The notes: a model not told the origin generated them from the letters alone. DNA of 40,823 nucleotides from Solirubrobacterales bacterium (GCA_009379895.1 WHSW01000010.1:1-40823), one strand, 5' to 3'. Counted from the stretch's first letter, positions 31,473-39,223 are shown. Translations and numbers: made by a program.

Positions 31473-32366
31473 TCAGCGGGCGGCGGTTTGCGAAACGGCC
31501 CAGACCTCGTCGCGCAGGGCCTCGGCCGCCGCGCCCGGGTCCGCGGCGCCGGCGATCGACCGCGAGGCGGCGATCAGCGCCGAGGCGGGATCGTCGGAGA
31601 ACGCGGGACCGAGCTCGCGCGCGGACCCTCCCTGGGCGCCGACGCCGGGGATCAGGAACACGGAGCGAGGCATCAGCTCGCGCAGGCGGGCCAGGTGGCT
31701 GGGCTCGGTGGCGCCGACGACGGCCCCGACGCCGGTCAGCTCCCCGGAGCCCGCGAGCCGGTCGGCTCGCGCGGCGATCAGCCCGGCGAGGCGCTCGAAG
31801 AGCGGGGCGCCACCGCAATCGAGGTCGAGCACCTCGGCCGCCCCGGGATTCGACGTGCGGACGAGCACGAAGATCCCCGCGCCGGCGTCCGCCGCCGCCT
31901 CGATCAGCGGCTCGAGCGCGTCGCCGCCGAGCAGCGGGTTGAGCGTCGCCGCGTCCACGCCGAGGCCCGCGACGGGTCCCCAGGGGGTCTCGGTCGAGCT
32001 GAACAGCGCCTGCGCGTAGGCGGCGGCGGAGACCGGCACGTCGCCGCGCTTGCCGTCGGCGATCACCAGCAGGCCGGCCTCACGGGCCGCCGCGACGACC
32101 GCTTCGAGCGCGCGCCAGCCGTGCCACCCGAGGCGCTCGAAGCAGGCGAGCTGGGGCTTGGCCGCGACGCAGGCCGGCGCCGCGGCGGCGATCAGCTCCC
32201 GCGAGTGGGCGACGATCGCGTCCGCCGCGGCCTCGGCCGGGGAGACGCCCGCCCCCGGCCGAGGCCGCGCCGGAATCGCGGCCGGGTCGGGGTCGATGCC
32301 GAGGCAGACCTGGCTGCGACGCTCGACGACGAGCGCCGCCAGCCGGTCCGCGAACGCTGCGCTCAG
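31473..32366 (-). CDS. pyrF: Orotidine 5'-phosphate decarboxylase (type 2), inferred CTG start
   Basis: The catalytic array 'IADGKRGDVP' (about residues 102-110 from CTG) and 'VLVRTSNPGA', 'GAVVGATEP', 'LIPGVGAQGG' identify the long (PyrF type 2) decarboxylase that makes UMP. In frame upstream, 'AAFADRLAALVVERRSQVCLGIDPDP' is the expected N-terminus and contains the substrate-binding Asp. The next standard start (GTG 32066) lies inside the catalytic motif and cannot be right. The frame has no ATG, GTG or TTG further up; CTG 32366 overlaps the HU stop as CTGA and gives 297 residues, the family length. Translationally coupled to HU. Confidence 0.9.
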   Translation of the reverse strand: MSAAFADRLAALVVERRSQVCLGIDPDPAAIPARPRPGAGVSPAEAAADAIVAHSRELIAAAAPACVAAKPQLACFERLGWHGWRALEAVVAAAREAGLLVIADGKRGDVPVSAAAYAQALFSSTETPWGPVAGLGVDAATLNPLLGGDALEPLIEAAADAGAGIFVLVRTSNPGAAEVLDLDCGGAPLFERLAGLIAARADRLAGSGELTGVGAVVGATEPSHLARLRELMPRSVFLIPGVGAQGGSARELGPAFSDDPASALIAASRSIAGAADPGAAAEALRDEVWAVSQTAAR

Positions 32367-32635
32367 CCCTTGACCTTCGATTTCAGCCCGGCGCCCGCCG
32401 AGAACTTCGGCACCCGGCCGCCGGCGATCGTGATCCGCTCCCCGGTGCGCGGGTTGACTCCCTGTCGCGGACCGCGCTCGGCGACGCTGAACTTGCCGAA
32501 GCCGGTGAAGTTGACGTCTCCGCCTCCGGCGAGCGTGCCGGAGATGCCGTCGAGCACCGCGTCGACCGCGTCCGCGGCGGCCTTCTTGTTGGCGAAGTCG
32601 CCCGCGATCCGCTCTACGAATTCAGCCTTGGTCAC
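32363..32635 (-). CDS. hup: HU-family nucleoid DNA-binding protein
   Basis: A 90-residue HU/IHF-like protein. GTG 32635 gives 'TKAEFVERIAGDFANKKAAADAVDAVLDGI', 'FTGFGKFSVAERGPRQGVNPRTGERITI' and a Lys-rich end; the NPRTGE arm inserts into the DNA minor groove. The start is fixed by AGGAGG (32648-32643) seven bases upstream; an upstream GTG-type extension would add 50 non-homologous residues. Its own promoter lies about 80 bases upstream. pyrF overlaps its stop. Pairing of a nucleoid protein with pyrF recalls the pyrF-mIHF neighbourhood of other actinobacteria. Confidence 0.94.
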   Translation of the reverse strand: MTKAEFVERIAGDFANKKAAADAVDAVLDGISGTLAGGGDVNFTGFGKFSVAERGPRQGVNPRTGERITIAGGRVPKFSAGAGLKSKVKG

Positions 32636-32642
32636 TTCGATT

Positions 32643-32716
32643 CCTCCTCGTCTTGGATCCTCGTCGTTGATCGGGGTTCGCGGCAACATAACAGCGGCCC
32701 TAGACGGCTTTGCCAA
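32643..32716 (-). promoter_or_regulatory. Promoter and ribosome binding site of the HU-pyrF operon
   Basis: Minus-strand TTGGCA (32716-32711, five of six matches to TTGACA) and TGTTAT (32693-32688) are separated by exactly 17 bases, a good housekeeping-sigma promoter. The leader of about 50 bases ends in AGGAGG (32648-32643) seven bases before the HU GTG. It lies in the 158-base gap after argS. Confidence 0.7.
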
Positions 32717-32793
32717 GCGGTCCCGCGCCGACCGCGCCTCCCCCCGGATGCGCGCCGCGGCGCGCCGGCCCTCCGGTGCGCGTCCCGCGTCGC

Positions 32794-34458
32794 TCACATC
32801 CGCTCGGGCGAGCCGACGCCGATCAGCCCGAGCGTGGTCGCGACCGTGCGCTTGGTCGCCACGCAGAGCCCCAGCCGGGCCGCCTCGGTGTCGCGCTCGG
32901 CGCCCACCACCCGGCAGTCGCGATAGAAGGCGTGAAAGTCGGCGGCGGTGGCCATCGCGTAGGCGATCAGGCGATGCGGCGCGCGGCGCTCGGCCGCCGT
33001 TCGGACCTCCCCCGGCAGCTCGAGCAGCCGGCGCAGCAGCGCCCGCTCGGCCGGCTCGGCCGCCGCGGCGAGGCTCGACTCGTCCGCCGCCGAGACGGCG
33101 AACGCCGCCTCGTCGCCCCCGCCCCCGGCGCCCCCGGCGCCCGCCTTGCGCAGGATGCTTGCGAGCCGCGCGTGCGCGTACTGGACGTAGTAGACGGGGT
33201 TGTCCTGGGAGGCCGACCGGGCCAGGTCGAGGTCGAGGTCGAAGGCGGTGTCGTGGCTGCGCTGGACCATGAAGAAGCGCGCCGCGTCGACGCCGATGTC
33301 GTCGATCAGCTCGTCGAGCGTGACGAAGTCGCCCTCGCGCTTCGACATCCGCGCGCGCTGGCCGCCCTCGACGATGTTGACGAGCTGCATGATCGGCGCC
33401 TCGTAGCGGTCGGGGTCGACGCCCAGCGCGGCCAGCGCGGCCCTCATCCGCGGGATGTAGCCGTGGTGGTCGGCGCCCAGGGGGGTGACCAGGCGCTCGG
33501 CCCGGCGCTCGATCTTGTCGCGGTGGTAGGCGATGTCGGCGGCGAAGTAGGTCGGCTCGCCGTCGGCACGGATCAGGACCCGGTCCTTGTCGTCGCCGAA
33601 CTCGGTCGTCCGCAGCCAGATCGCGCCCTCGGTCTCGAACACGTGGCCGCGCTCGCGCAGCTCCGCGATCGCGGCGTCGATCAGCTTCGCCGCGTAGAGC
33701 CGGCGCTCCGAGAACCAGCTGTCGAAGCGAACGCCGAAGCGCTCGAGCGTCGCCTCGATCCGCTCGCGCATCGCCTCGGTGCCGCGCCGCCCGAGGTCGT
33801 CGAGGTCGTCGCCGCTCGCGCCCCGCGCCGCGAGCTCGCCCGCGAGCTCGGCGACGTACTCGCCCGCGTAGCCGCCCTCGGGCGGCTCGTCGCCGCGCAT
33901 CCGCGCCGCGATCGACTCGGCGAACAGGCGCACCTGGGTGCCGGCGTCGTTGAGGTAGTACTCGCGCTCGACCTCGTGGCCCGCGAGCTCGAGCAGCCGG
34001 GCGACCGAGTCGCCGTACGCCGCGCCACGGCCCGCGGCGACGGTCACCGGCCCGGTCGGGTTGGCGCTCACGAACTCGACCAGGACCCGAAGCGGTCGCT
34101 CGGGGCGGCCCGTGCCGAGCCGGTCGCCCGCGGCCAGCAGGCTCGCGGTCGCCTCGCGGTGCCAGCGGTCGGAGAGAAAGACGTTGACGAACCCCGGGCC
34201 GGCGACGTCGATGCGCTCGGCGCTCGACCCGAGGCTGCCCCGCAGCGCGTCGCGCAGGCGCTCGGCCACCTCGCGCGACGGGGCGGCGAGCGCCGGCGCG
34301 AGCAGCATCGCGGCGTTGGTCGAGTAGTCGCCGAGCTCGGGCTTGGGCGGCCGCTCGAGGGTCGCCCGGCCGCCACCGGCTCCGTCGAGGCCCTCGGCGG
34401 CGGCGAGCACGCTGGCCCGCAGGGCGGCGAGCGGGTCAGGGTCGGCGGGGGCGGTCAT
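32794..34458 (-). CDS. argS: Arginyl-tRNA synthetase with atypical HIGH motif
   Basis: A 554-residue class I synthetase. The N-terminal additional domain (about 1-110) is followed by 'VEFVSANPTGPVTVAAGRGAAYGDSVARLLELAG'. Here the usual HVGH is TVAA, while flanking residues match the family. 'EREYYLNDAGTQVRLF', 'DKDRVLIRADGEPTYFAADIAYH' and the KMSKS-equivalent 'RMSKREGDFVTL' follow, then the DALR anticodon-binding domain. A TAGTAT box lies seven bases before the ATG, without a Shine-Dalgarno, suggesting a leaderless mRNA. It is the only argS seen here, so it should be functional. Confidence 0.95.
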   Translation of the reverse strand: MTAPADPDPLAALRASVLAAAEGLDGAGGGRATLERPPKPELGDYSTNAAMLLAPALAAPSREVAERLRDALRGSLGSSAERIDVAGPGFVNVFLSDRWHREATASLLAAGDRLGTGRPERPLRVLVEFVSANPTGPVTVAAGRGAAYGDSVARLLELAGHEVEREYYLNDAGTQVRLFAESIAARMRGDEPPEGGYAGEYVAELAGELAARGASGDDLDDLGRRGTEAMRERIEATLERFGVRFDSWFSERRLYAAKLIDAAIAELRERGHVFETEGAIWLRTTEFGDDKDRVLIRADGEPTYFAADIAYHRDKIERRAERLVTPLGADHHGYIPRMRAALAALGVDPDRYEAPIMQLVNIVEGGQRARMSKREGDFVTLDELIDDIGVDAARFFMVQRSHDTAFDLDLDLARSASQDNPVYYVQYAHARLASILRKAGAGGAGGGGDEAAFAVSAADESSLAAAAEPAERALLRRLLELPGEVRTAAERRAPHRLIAYAMATAADFHAFYRDCRVVGAERDTEAARLGLCVATKRTVATTLGLIGVGSPERM

Positions 34459-34465
34459 TGGTCCG

Positions 34466-34471
34466 ATACTA
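34466..34471 (-). promoter_or_regulatory. Putative -10 box (TAGTAT) of leaderless argS
   Basis: Minus-strand TAGTAT ends seven bases before the argS ATG. It overlaps the left tip of the large palindrome (34469-34634), so structure and promoter are physically linked. Confidence 0.5.
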
Positions 34472-34634
34472 GTGGCGCCTCACGCACGTACGTTCCGGCT
34501 CTGGCGGGTGACTGGGCGTGGCCGGCAAGCGCGGTGGGCGAAGGCGATGCCGGGGCATCGTCGAGCCCGCAGCGCGCCGCCGGGCGCGTCCAGTCGCCGC
34601 CAGAACGGGGCGTATTTGCGTGAGTCGCCACTAG
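34469..34634. repeat. 166-bp imperfect palindrome between argS and galE
   Basis: Paired blocks nest in order: CTAGTGGCG (34469-34477) with CGCCACTAG (34626-34634); CTCACGCA (34479-34486) with TGCGTGAG (34617-34624); TACG (34489-34492) with CGTA (34611-34614); TCTGGCGG (34500-34507) with CCGCCAGA (34597-34604); GACTGG (34510-34515) with CCAGTC (34590-34595). A central hairpin CGATGC-CGGG-GCATCG is at 34545-34560. The 306-base argS-galE gap holds no gene; from 34635 to the galE -10 nothing else is evident. Confidence 0.88.
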
Positions 34635-34750
34635 ATGGGCGCCGAGCGCGCCCGGCGGCGCGCCGGGCCGCTCGTCGACGGCCGCTGCTCGCTGCCGCCG
34701 CTGACGACGGTGAGCACCAGGAACCTATTCCGGTAGGGACGGATACGTTC

Positions 34751-34756
34751 TAAGCT
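34751..34756 (+). promoter_or_regulatory. Putative -10 box (TAAGCT) of leaderless galE-like gene
   Basis: TAAGCT ends eight bases before the ATG at 34765, with no Shine-Dalgarno between. Confidence 0.4.
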
Positions 34757-34764
34757 CAGCGCGC

Positions 34765-35696
34765 ATGAGGGCCCTGGTCACCGGCGGCGCCGGGTTCATC
34801 GGATCGCACCTGGTCGACCGGCTCGTCGAGCGCGGCGACGAGGTGACCGTGCTCGACGACCTCTCCACCGGCAGGCGCGAGAACCTCGCCGGCGCGCTGG
34901 CGGGCGGCGCCGAGCTGCTCGAGGGCAGCGTCACCGACCCGCCGGCGGTCGAGGCCGCCTTCGAGCGAGCCCGCCCGCAGGCCGTCTTCCACCTCGCCGC
35001 CCAGATCGACGTGCGGCGCTCGGTCACCGACCCCGCGTACGACCTCTCGGTCAACGTGGCGGCACGATCGGGCTGCTCGAGGGTGCGCGCCGGCATGGCG
35101 CCGAGCGCTTCCTGCTCGCCTCCACCGGCGGCGCGATCTACGGCGAGGGAGCCGGGCGCGAGCTGCCGCTCGCCGAGGACGCGCTGTGCCGGCCCGACGC
35201 GCCCTACGGGCAGTCGAAGCTCGCGGCCGAGGGCTACCTGTCGCTCTACCGACGCCTGTACGGGATCGACGCGACCGCGCTGCGGCTCGGCAACGTCTAC
35301 GGGCCGCGCCAGGACCCCCACGGCGAGGCGGGCGTGGTCGCGATCTTCTGCGGGGCGATGCTCGACGGGGGCCGGCCCCGGGTCTTCGGCGACGGCGAGC
35401 AGACCCGCGACTACGTCTTCGCCGCGGACGTCGCCGCCGCCTTCCTGGCCGCCGGCGACCGCGGCGGCCCCGGCCCGTACAACGTCGGCACCGGCGTCGA
35501 GACCAGCGTGCTCGAGCTCGGGCGCCGGGTCGCGGCCGCCTGCGACTCCGAGTTCGCGCCCGAGCACGCCGCACCGCGGCTCGGCGAGGTGCAGCGGATC
35601 TCGATCGACCCCGCGCTCGCCGAGCGCGAGCTCGGCTGGAGCGCAGGCCAGGACCTCGACGGGGGCCTGCGGCTGACCGCGGACTCGATGCGGTAG
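34765..35696 (+). CDS. NAD-dependent epimerase/dehydratase (GalE-like), apparent frameshift
   Basis: An extended short-chain dehydrogenase acting on a nucleotide sugar, probably UDP-glucose 4-epimerase. 'RALVTGGAGFIGSHLVDRL' binds NAD; 'FHLAAQIDVRRSV' and 'NV' run normally to about base 35057. There the frame breaks: one G missing after GTG (35058-35059) would restore 'GGTIGLLEGARRHG', then 'LLASTGGAIYG', the catalytic 'PYGQSKLAAEGYL' and 'RLGNVYGPRQDP' to TAG at 35694-35696. Corrected length is 310 residues, normal for the family. All motifs persist on both sides, so the break is recent or a sequencing error. The GT2 gene downstream suggests a polysaccharide role. Confidence 0.85.
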
Positions 35697-35823
35697 CCGC
35701 GGTGCCCGTGTGGCGTCGCCCGCGACGACCTCCCCTCGCATACCGAGAGGAACGCGTCGAGCTCGCCGGCGCGCGGCGGCCCGAGCTCGGAGGTGACGGG
35801 CGGCGCTCGGCGGGCGCCCGACG

Positions 35824-36720
35824 ATGACCGGCCCGGTCGCCCTCGACGTGATCATCGTCTCCTACCGCTGCCAGATGCTGCTGCGCGACTGCCTGGGCTC
35901 GCTACGGGATCACCCTCCGGTGGCGCCGATGCGCGTCCACGTGATCGACAACGCCTCGGGCGACGGCACCGTGGAGATGGTGAGGCGCGAGTTCGCCGAG
36001 GTCGAGCTCACCGAGAGCCCGCGGAACCTCGGCTTCAGCGCCGCCAACAATCTCGGGATCGCCGCCGGCGATGCGCCCTTCGTGCTCGCGCTGAACCCCG
36101 ACACGCTGATCACCGCGGGGGCGCTCGAAGCGTTGCTCGAGCTGATGGGGTCGCACCCCGAGGTCGGGATCAGCGGGCCGCGGCTCGAGCGGCCCGACGG
36201 CAGCTTCGACCACGCCTCGCGCCGGTCGTTCCCGACCCCGCTGGGCGCGCTCGGCCACTTCAGCGGCCTCGGGCGCCGGGCCGCGGCGAGCGGCGCCCTG
36301 GCGCAGTACAGGGCGCCCGAGGTCGAGTCGGGGCCGGTCGACGCGGTCAACGGGGCCTTCATGCTGATCCGGCGCTCGGCGCTCGAGCGGGTCGGCGCCT
36401 TCGACGAGGGCTACTGGATGTACATGGAGGACCTCGACCTCTGCTACCGCTTCGCGCGGGCGGGCTGGACGACCTGGTTCGAGCCCTCGGTCACCGTGAT
36501 CCACGTCAAGGCCGGGAGTAGCGGCGCGCGCCGCTCGCCGGCGCTCACCCGCGCCTTCCACTACGGCATGTATCGCTTCTATCGCGCCCATTACGCGCCC
36601 GGTCGCGGCGCGCTCGCGAACGCCGTGGTCGAGCTCGGAATCGTCGCCAAGCTCGGCATCGCGCTCGCCCGCGGCGCCGTCGCGCGAGCGACGTCGCGCC
36701 GGGGGCGACCCGGGACCTGA
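35824..36720 (+). CDS. Family 2 glycosyltransferase
   Basis: A 298-residue GT-A enzyme: 'DVIIVSYRCQMLLRDCLGSL' at the N-terminus, 'VIDNASGDGTVEMV' (nucleotide binding), the metal-binding region 'FVLALNPDTLI' near residue 85-95, and 'NGAFMLIRRSALERVGAFDEGYWMYMEDLDLCYRFARAGW' near 180-218 with the acceptor-side ED motif. This is the rhamnosyltransferase-like GT2 group for surface polysaccharide. There is one C-terminal hydrophobic stretch. It lies 127 bases after the epimerase; donor and acceptor are unknown. Confidence 0.9.
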   Translation: MTGPVALDVIIVSYRCQMLLRDCLGSLRDHPPVAPMRVHVIDNASGDGTVEMVRREFAEVELTESPRNLGFSAANNLGIAAGDAPFVLALNPDTLITAGALEALLELMGSHPEVGISGPRLERPDGSFDHASRRSFPTPLGALGHFSGLGRRAAASGALAQYRAPEVESGPVDAVNGAFMLIRRSALERVGAFDEGYWMYMEDLDLCYRFARAGWTTWFEPSVTVIHVKAGSSGARRSPALTRAFHYGMYRFYRAHYAPGRGALANAVVELGIVAKLGIALARGAVARATSRRGRPGT

Positions 36721-36780
36721 GCCCGGAGCGGCGTCACGTCGGGCGCGACCCGGGGCGGGCCCCCGCGCGTCGACGGTGCC

Positions 36781-36900
36781 GACAGCACGACACGCGGTGG
36801 ACGCCGGGCCTTGCCTGTCGCATTGACCGCGATATAGGCGGACAGCGCGACACAGAGACCAATCCGGGAGCTTGGTGTCGCGTTACCGGCCCGCCCGGGC
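36781..36900. repeat. Two imperfect 60-bp tandem units with GCGACA/TGTCGC inverted repeats
   Basis: GACAGCACGACAC (36781-36793) recurs as GACAGCGCGACAC (36841-36853), exactly 60 bases on; CTTGcCTGTCGCaTT (from 36810) recurs as CTTGGTGTCGCGTT (from 36871). Inside unit 2, CGCGACAC (36846-36853) and GTGTCGCG (36875-36882) form a perfect inverted repeat. The block lies in the 334-base convergent gap between the GT2 gene and the M48 protease. Confidence 0.65.
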
Positions 36901-36944
36901 CGGGGCGCGGGCGCCGGGCGCGACCGCGGGGAGGGGCGTGGTCG

Positions 36945-37020
36945 AGCGCGGGCGTGGGCGGGGGCGTGGGCGTAGGTGTGGGCGTGGTCGGCGCGGTCGG
37001 GCGCGGGCGCAGGGGCAGGG
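36945..37020 (+). repeat. G-rich (GGGCGT)n tract, possible G-quadruplex
   Basis: The plus strand reads as repeated GGGCGT/GGGCGG/GTGGGC units with many runs of three or more G, just 3' of the M48 stop (37055, minus strand). Several quadruplex arrangements are possible. No gene is seen in this part of the gap. Confidence 0.6.
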
Positions 37021-37054
37021 CGCGAACAACCGCCGGCTCAGCCCTTGCCCCGCC

Positions 37055-38320
37055 TCAGCTCCGCCCCTCGCGCTCGTACGCCAGCGCGGCGCCGATCCGG
37101 TCGACCTTGGTGGGGTGGGTTCCGAACAGGAGGCTGGGCAGCGCCGGCGGGTCGGGGTCCGAGAGGTTGGCCCGCGCGAGCTGGCGCTGGAGCTCGATCA
37201 TCCCCCGCGGGTCGTCGGTGAGCTCGAGCGAGAACTGGTCGGCGCTCGCCTCGATCTCGCGCGAGAGCTGGTTGCCGGGCACGTTGAGGATCAGGGTCGC
37301 GAGCGTGATCGCGAGCAGGTAGGCCGGGACCGCGGCGGGGGCGCCCGGCTCGATCCCGGCTCGGCGCGCCAAGGCCCGGCTCAGCTCGCGCACGAAGATG
37401 AGCCCGAGCGGGGCGACGATGACGACGAAGGCGATCCCGCGGGGAACGTCGTCGTGGGCGACGTGGCCGAGCTCGTGGGCGACCACCGAGCGCAGCACCG
37501 GGCGCTCGGCCTGAGCGAGCAGGTTGTCGTAGAGGACTACCCGCTTGGTCGAGCCGATGCCGTCGACGTAGGCGTTCAGCGAGCGTCCGCGGCGGCTCGC
37601 GTCGACGCGGTAGACGTCGCCGATCTCGACCCCCGCGCGGCGCCCCAGCTCGAGCACCTCCGCGCGGGCGCGGCTCCCGTGCCCGAGCGTCTCGAAGCGG
37701 TTGAAGACCGGTGCCAGCACGACCGGGGCGATCCAGACGAAGACGACGGCCAGGCCGGCGACCGCGACCGACCCCGGCGCCCACCAGCCGCGGGGGAAGC
37801 GCCGCACCAGCGCGATCAGCAGCGCCGCCCCCGCCGCGGTGATCGCGGCGGTGATCGCCGCCGAGCGCGCCACGTCCCACGCCCACGAGCCGAGCGACTG
37901 GGTCGAGATCCCGGCATCGACGGCGCGTTCGTGCGCTGCGAGCGAGGTCGGCAGGGTCACCACCGTGACCAGCAGCGAGACGCCGGCGCCGGCGGCCACG
38001 GCGCCGAGAATCGGCCGGGCGCCGAGGCGCGCGAGCGCCCGGCGCACCGGCGCGGGCCGGCCGAGCGCCACCGTGAGCAGCACCGCCCCCTCGATCGCCA
38101 GCCCCGCGTACATGAGCCAACGCTGACCGTCGCGGTAGTCGGTCGCGCGCTCGATCTGGGCCTGGCCGAAGTAGTCGCCCGCGGCGACCGGGACCGGTGC
38201 GGGCGGCTCGTCGCCCGGGCCGAGCAGCCAGACCGCCGCCTCGGCGACCAGGACCATCGCCACCGCCGCCCCGCCGACGCGCGCCACGGTCGAGCGCGGC
38301 ATCCATCCCGGCGACCTCAT
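37055..38320 (-). CDS. M48-family (Ste24-like) membrane metalloprotease
   Basis: A 421-residue integral membrane zinc protease. The zinc motif HELGH is at residues 282-286 in 'VVAHELGHVAHDD'; the third ligand Glu lies in 'SREIEASADQFSLELT' about 70 residues on. Four to five hydrophobic segments precede it and two surround the active site, as in the CAAX-prenyl protease/Ste24 group. 'LNAYVDGIGSTKRVVLYDNLL' is the conserved segment before the zinc site. Likely role is membrane protein quality control. It is divergent from the metallophosphoesterase with a 35-base gap. Confidence 0.9.
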   Translation of the reverse strand: MRSPGWMPRSTVARVGGAAVAMVLVAEAAVWLLGPGDEPPAPVPVAAGDYFGQAQIERATDYRDGQRWLMYAGLAIEGAVLLTVALGRPAPVRRALARLGARPILGAVAAGAGVSLLVTVVTLPTSLAAHERAVDAGISTQSLGSWAWDVARSAAITAAITAAGAALLIALVRRFPRGWWAPGSVAVAGLAVVFVWIAPVVLAPVFNRFETLGHGSRARAEVLELGRRAGVEIGDVYRVDASRRGRSLNAYVDGIGSTKRVVLYDNLLAQAERPVLRSVVAHELGHVAHDDVPRGIAFVVIVAPLGLIFVRELSRALARRAGIEPGAPAAVPAYLLAITLATLILNVPGNQLSREIEASADQFSLELTDDPRGMIELQRQLARANLSDPDPPALPSLLFGTHPTKVDRIGAALAYEREGRS

Positions 38321-38355
38321 CCATGCCTACGATAGTCCGCCCCGCGCACCCGTTC

Positions 38356-39105
38356 ATGCGCCTGGCGATCCTCTCAGACATCCACGCGAACCTGCCCGCC
38401 TTCGAGGCGGTGCTCGCCGACATCGAGGCCTCCGAGGTCGATCAGAGCTGGTGCCTGGGAGACGTGGTCGGCTACGGGGCCCAGCCCGACGAGTGCGCGG
38501 CGCTGGCTCGCGAACGGTGCTCGGTCTGCCTGGTCGGCAACCACGACCTCGCGGCGCTCGACGAGCTCGACATCTCGACCTTCTCGCCCGCCGCGTCGGC
38601 CGCCGTGCGCTGGACCAGCGAGACGATGAGCGCCGAGACGACCGACTTCCTGGCCGCCCTCGCGCCCGCCGAGACCGATCACGAGGTCGCCCTGTACCAC
38701 GCCTCGCCGCGCGATCCCGTCTGGGAGTACGTGCTCTGGCCCGACCAGGCCGCCGAGTGCATCCGCGCGCAGGCGAAGCGGGTGAGCTTCGTCGGGCACT
38801 CGCACGTGGCGCTCTTCTTCGCGCTCGCCGATCAGGCCGCCGGCGAGCGGAGCCTCGACGCGCGCGGGGCTCAGGCGGGCGCCGGGACCAGCCTCGAGAT
38901 CGGCCGCGGCCGCTGGCTGATCAACCCCGGCAGCGTCGGTCAGCCCCGCGACGGGGACTCTCGCGCCGCCTGGCTCGAGCTCGACACCGACGCCTGGCAC
39001 GCGGTCTACCACCGCGTCGACTACGACATCGACGGCGCCGCCGACGCGATCGTCGCCGCCGGCCTGCCCGAGCACCTGGCGCGGCGACTCTACGTCGGGC
39101 AGTGA
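38356..39105 (+). CDS. Calcineurin-like metallophosphoesterase (YfcE/MJ0936 type)
   Basis: A 249-residue phosphodiesterase-like enzyme. Metal-binding motifs are in order: 'LSDIHANL' (DxH, residues 6-13), 'CLGDVVGYG' (GDxxG), 'LVGNHDLAAL' (GNHD), a His in 'YHASPRDPVWEY' and 'VGHSHVALFF' (GHxH). 'WLINPGSVGQPRDGDSRAAWLEL' closes the fold. ATG 38356 starts directly at the beta strand; an upstream reading into the M48 promoter is rejected. Substrate unknown. The stop codon begins a tandem duplication. Confidence 0.9.
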   Translation: MRLAILSDIHANLPAFEAVLADIEASEVDQSWCLGDVVGYGAQPDECAALARERCSVCLVGNHDLAALDELDISTFSPAASAAVRWTSETMSAETTDFLAALAPAETDHEVALYHASPRDPVWEYVLWPDQAAECIRAQAKRVSFVGHSHVALFFALADQAAGERSLDARGAQAGAGTSLEIGRGRWLINPGSVGQPRDGDSRAAWLELDTDAWHAVYHRVDYDIDGAADAIVAAGLPEHLARRLYVGQ

Positions 39106-39190
39106 GCGCGGAGCGTGGACAAGGGAGCGGTGATCGGTCGCGAAGCGCGAGCCAGGGATCAGTGAGCGCGGAGCGTGGACAAGGGAGCGG
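39100..39190 (+). repeat. 31-bp direct repeat, 60-bp period, anchored at a stop codon
   Basis: An identical 31-base block beginning CAGTGAGCGCGGAGCG occurs at 39100-39130 and 39160-39190. The first copy includes the TGA of the metallophosphoesterase. The period is 60. The block between copies (CGCGAAGCGCGAGC-like) is itself near-palindromic. Confidence 0.9.
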
Positions 39191-39223
39191 CGCGAACCGG
39201 GCCGGGGGGCGCGGACGGGCCTC

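Noticed and set aside
31473-32066. pyrF as a truncated 197-residue pseudogene
   Set aside because: The missing N-terminus is present in frame and without stops back to CTG 32366.
36872-38335. 487-codon plus-strand open frame opposite the M48 protease
   Set aside because: Built from the G-rich repeat tract and Arg/Asp mirror codons; no recognisable domain.
39100-39190. CRISPR array
   Set aside because: Only two copies, GC-rich low-complexity sequence, no regular spacers and no cas genes.
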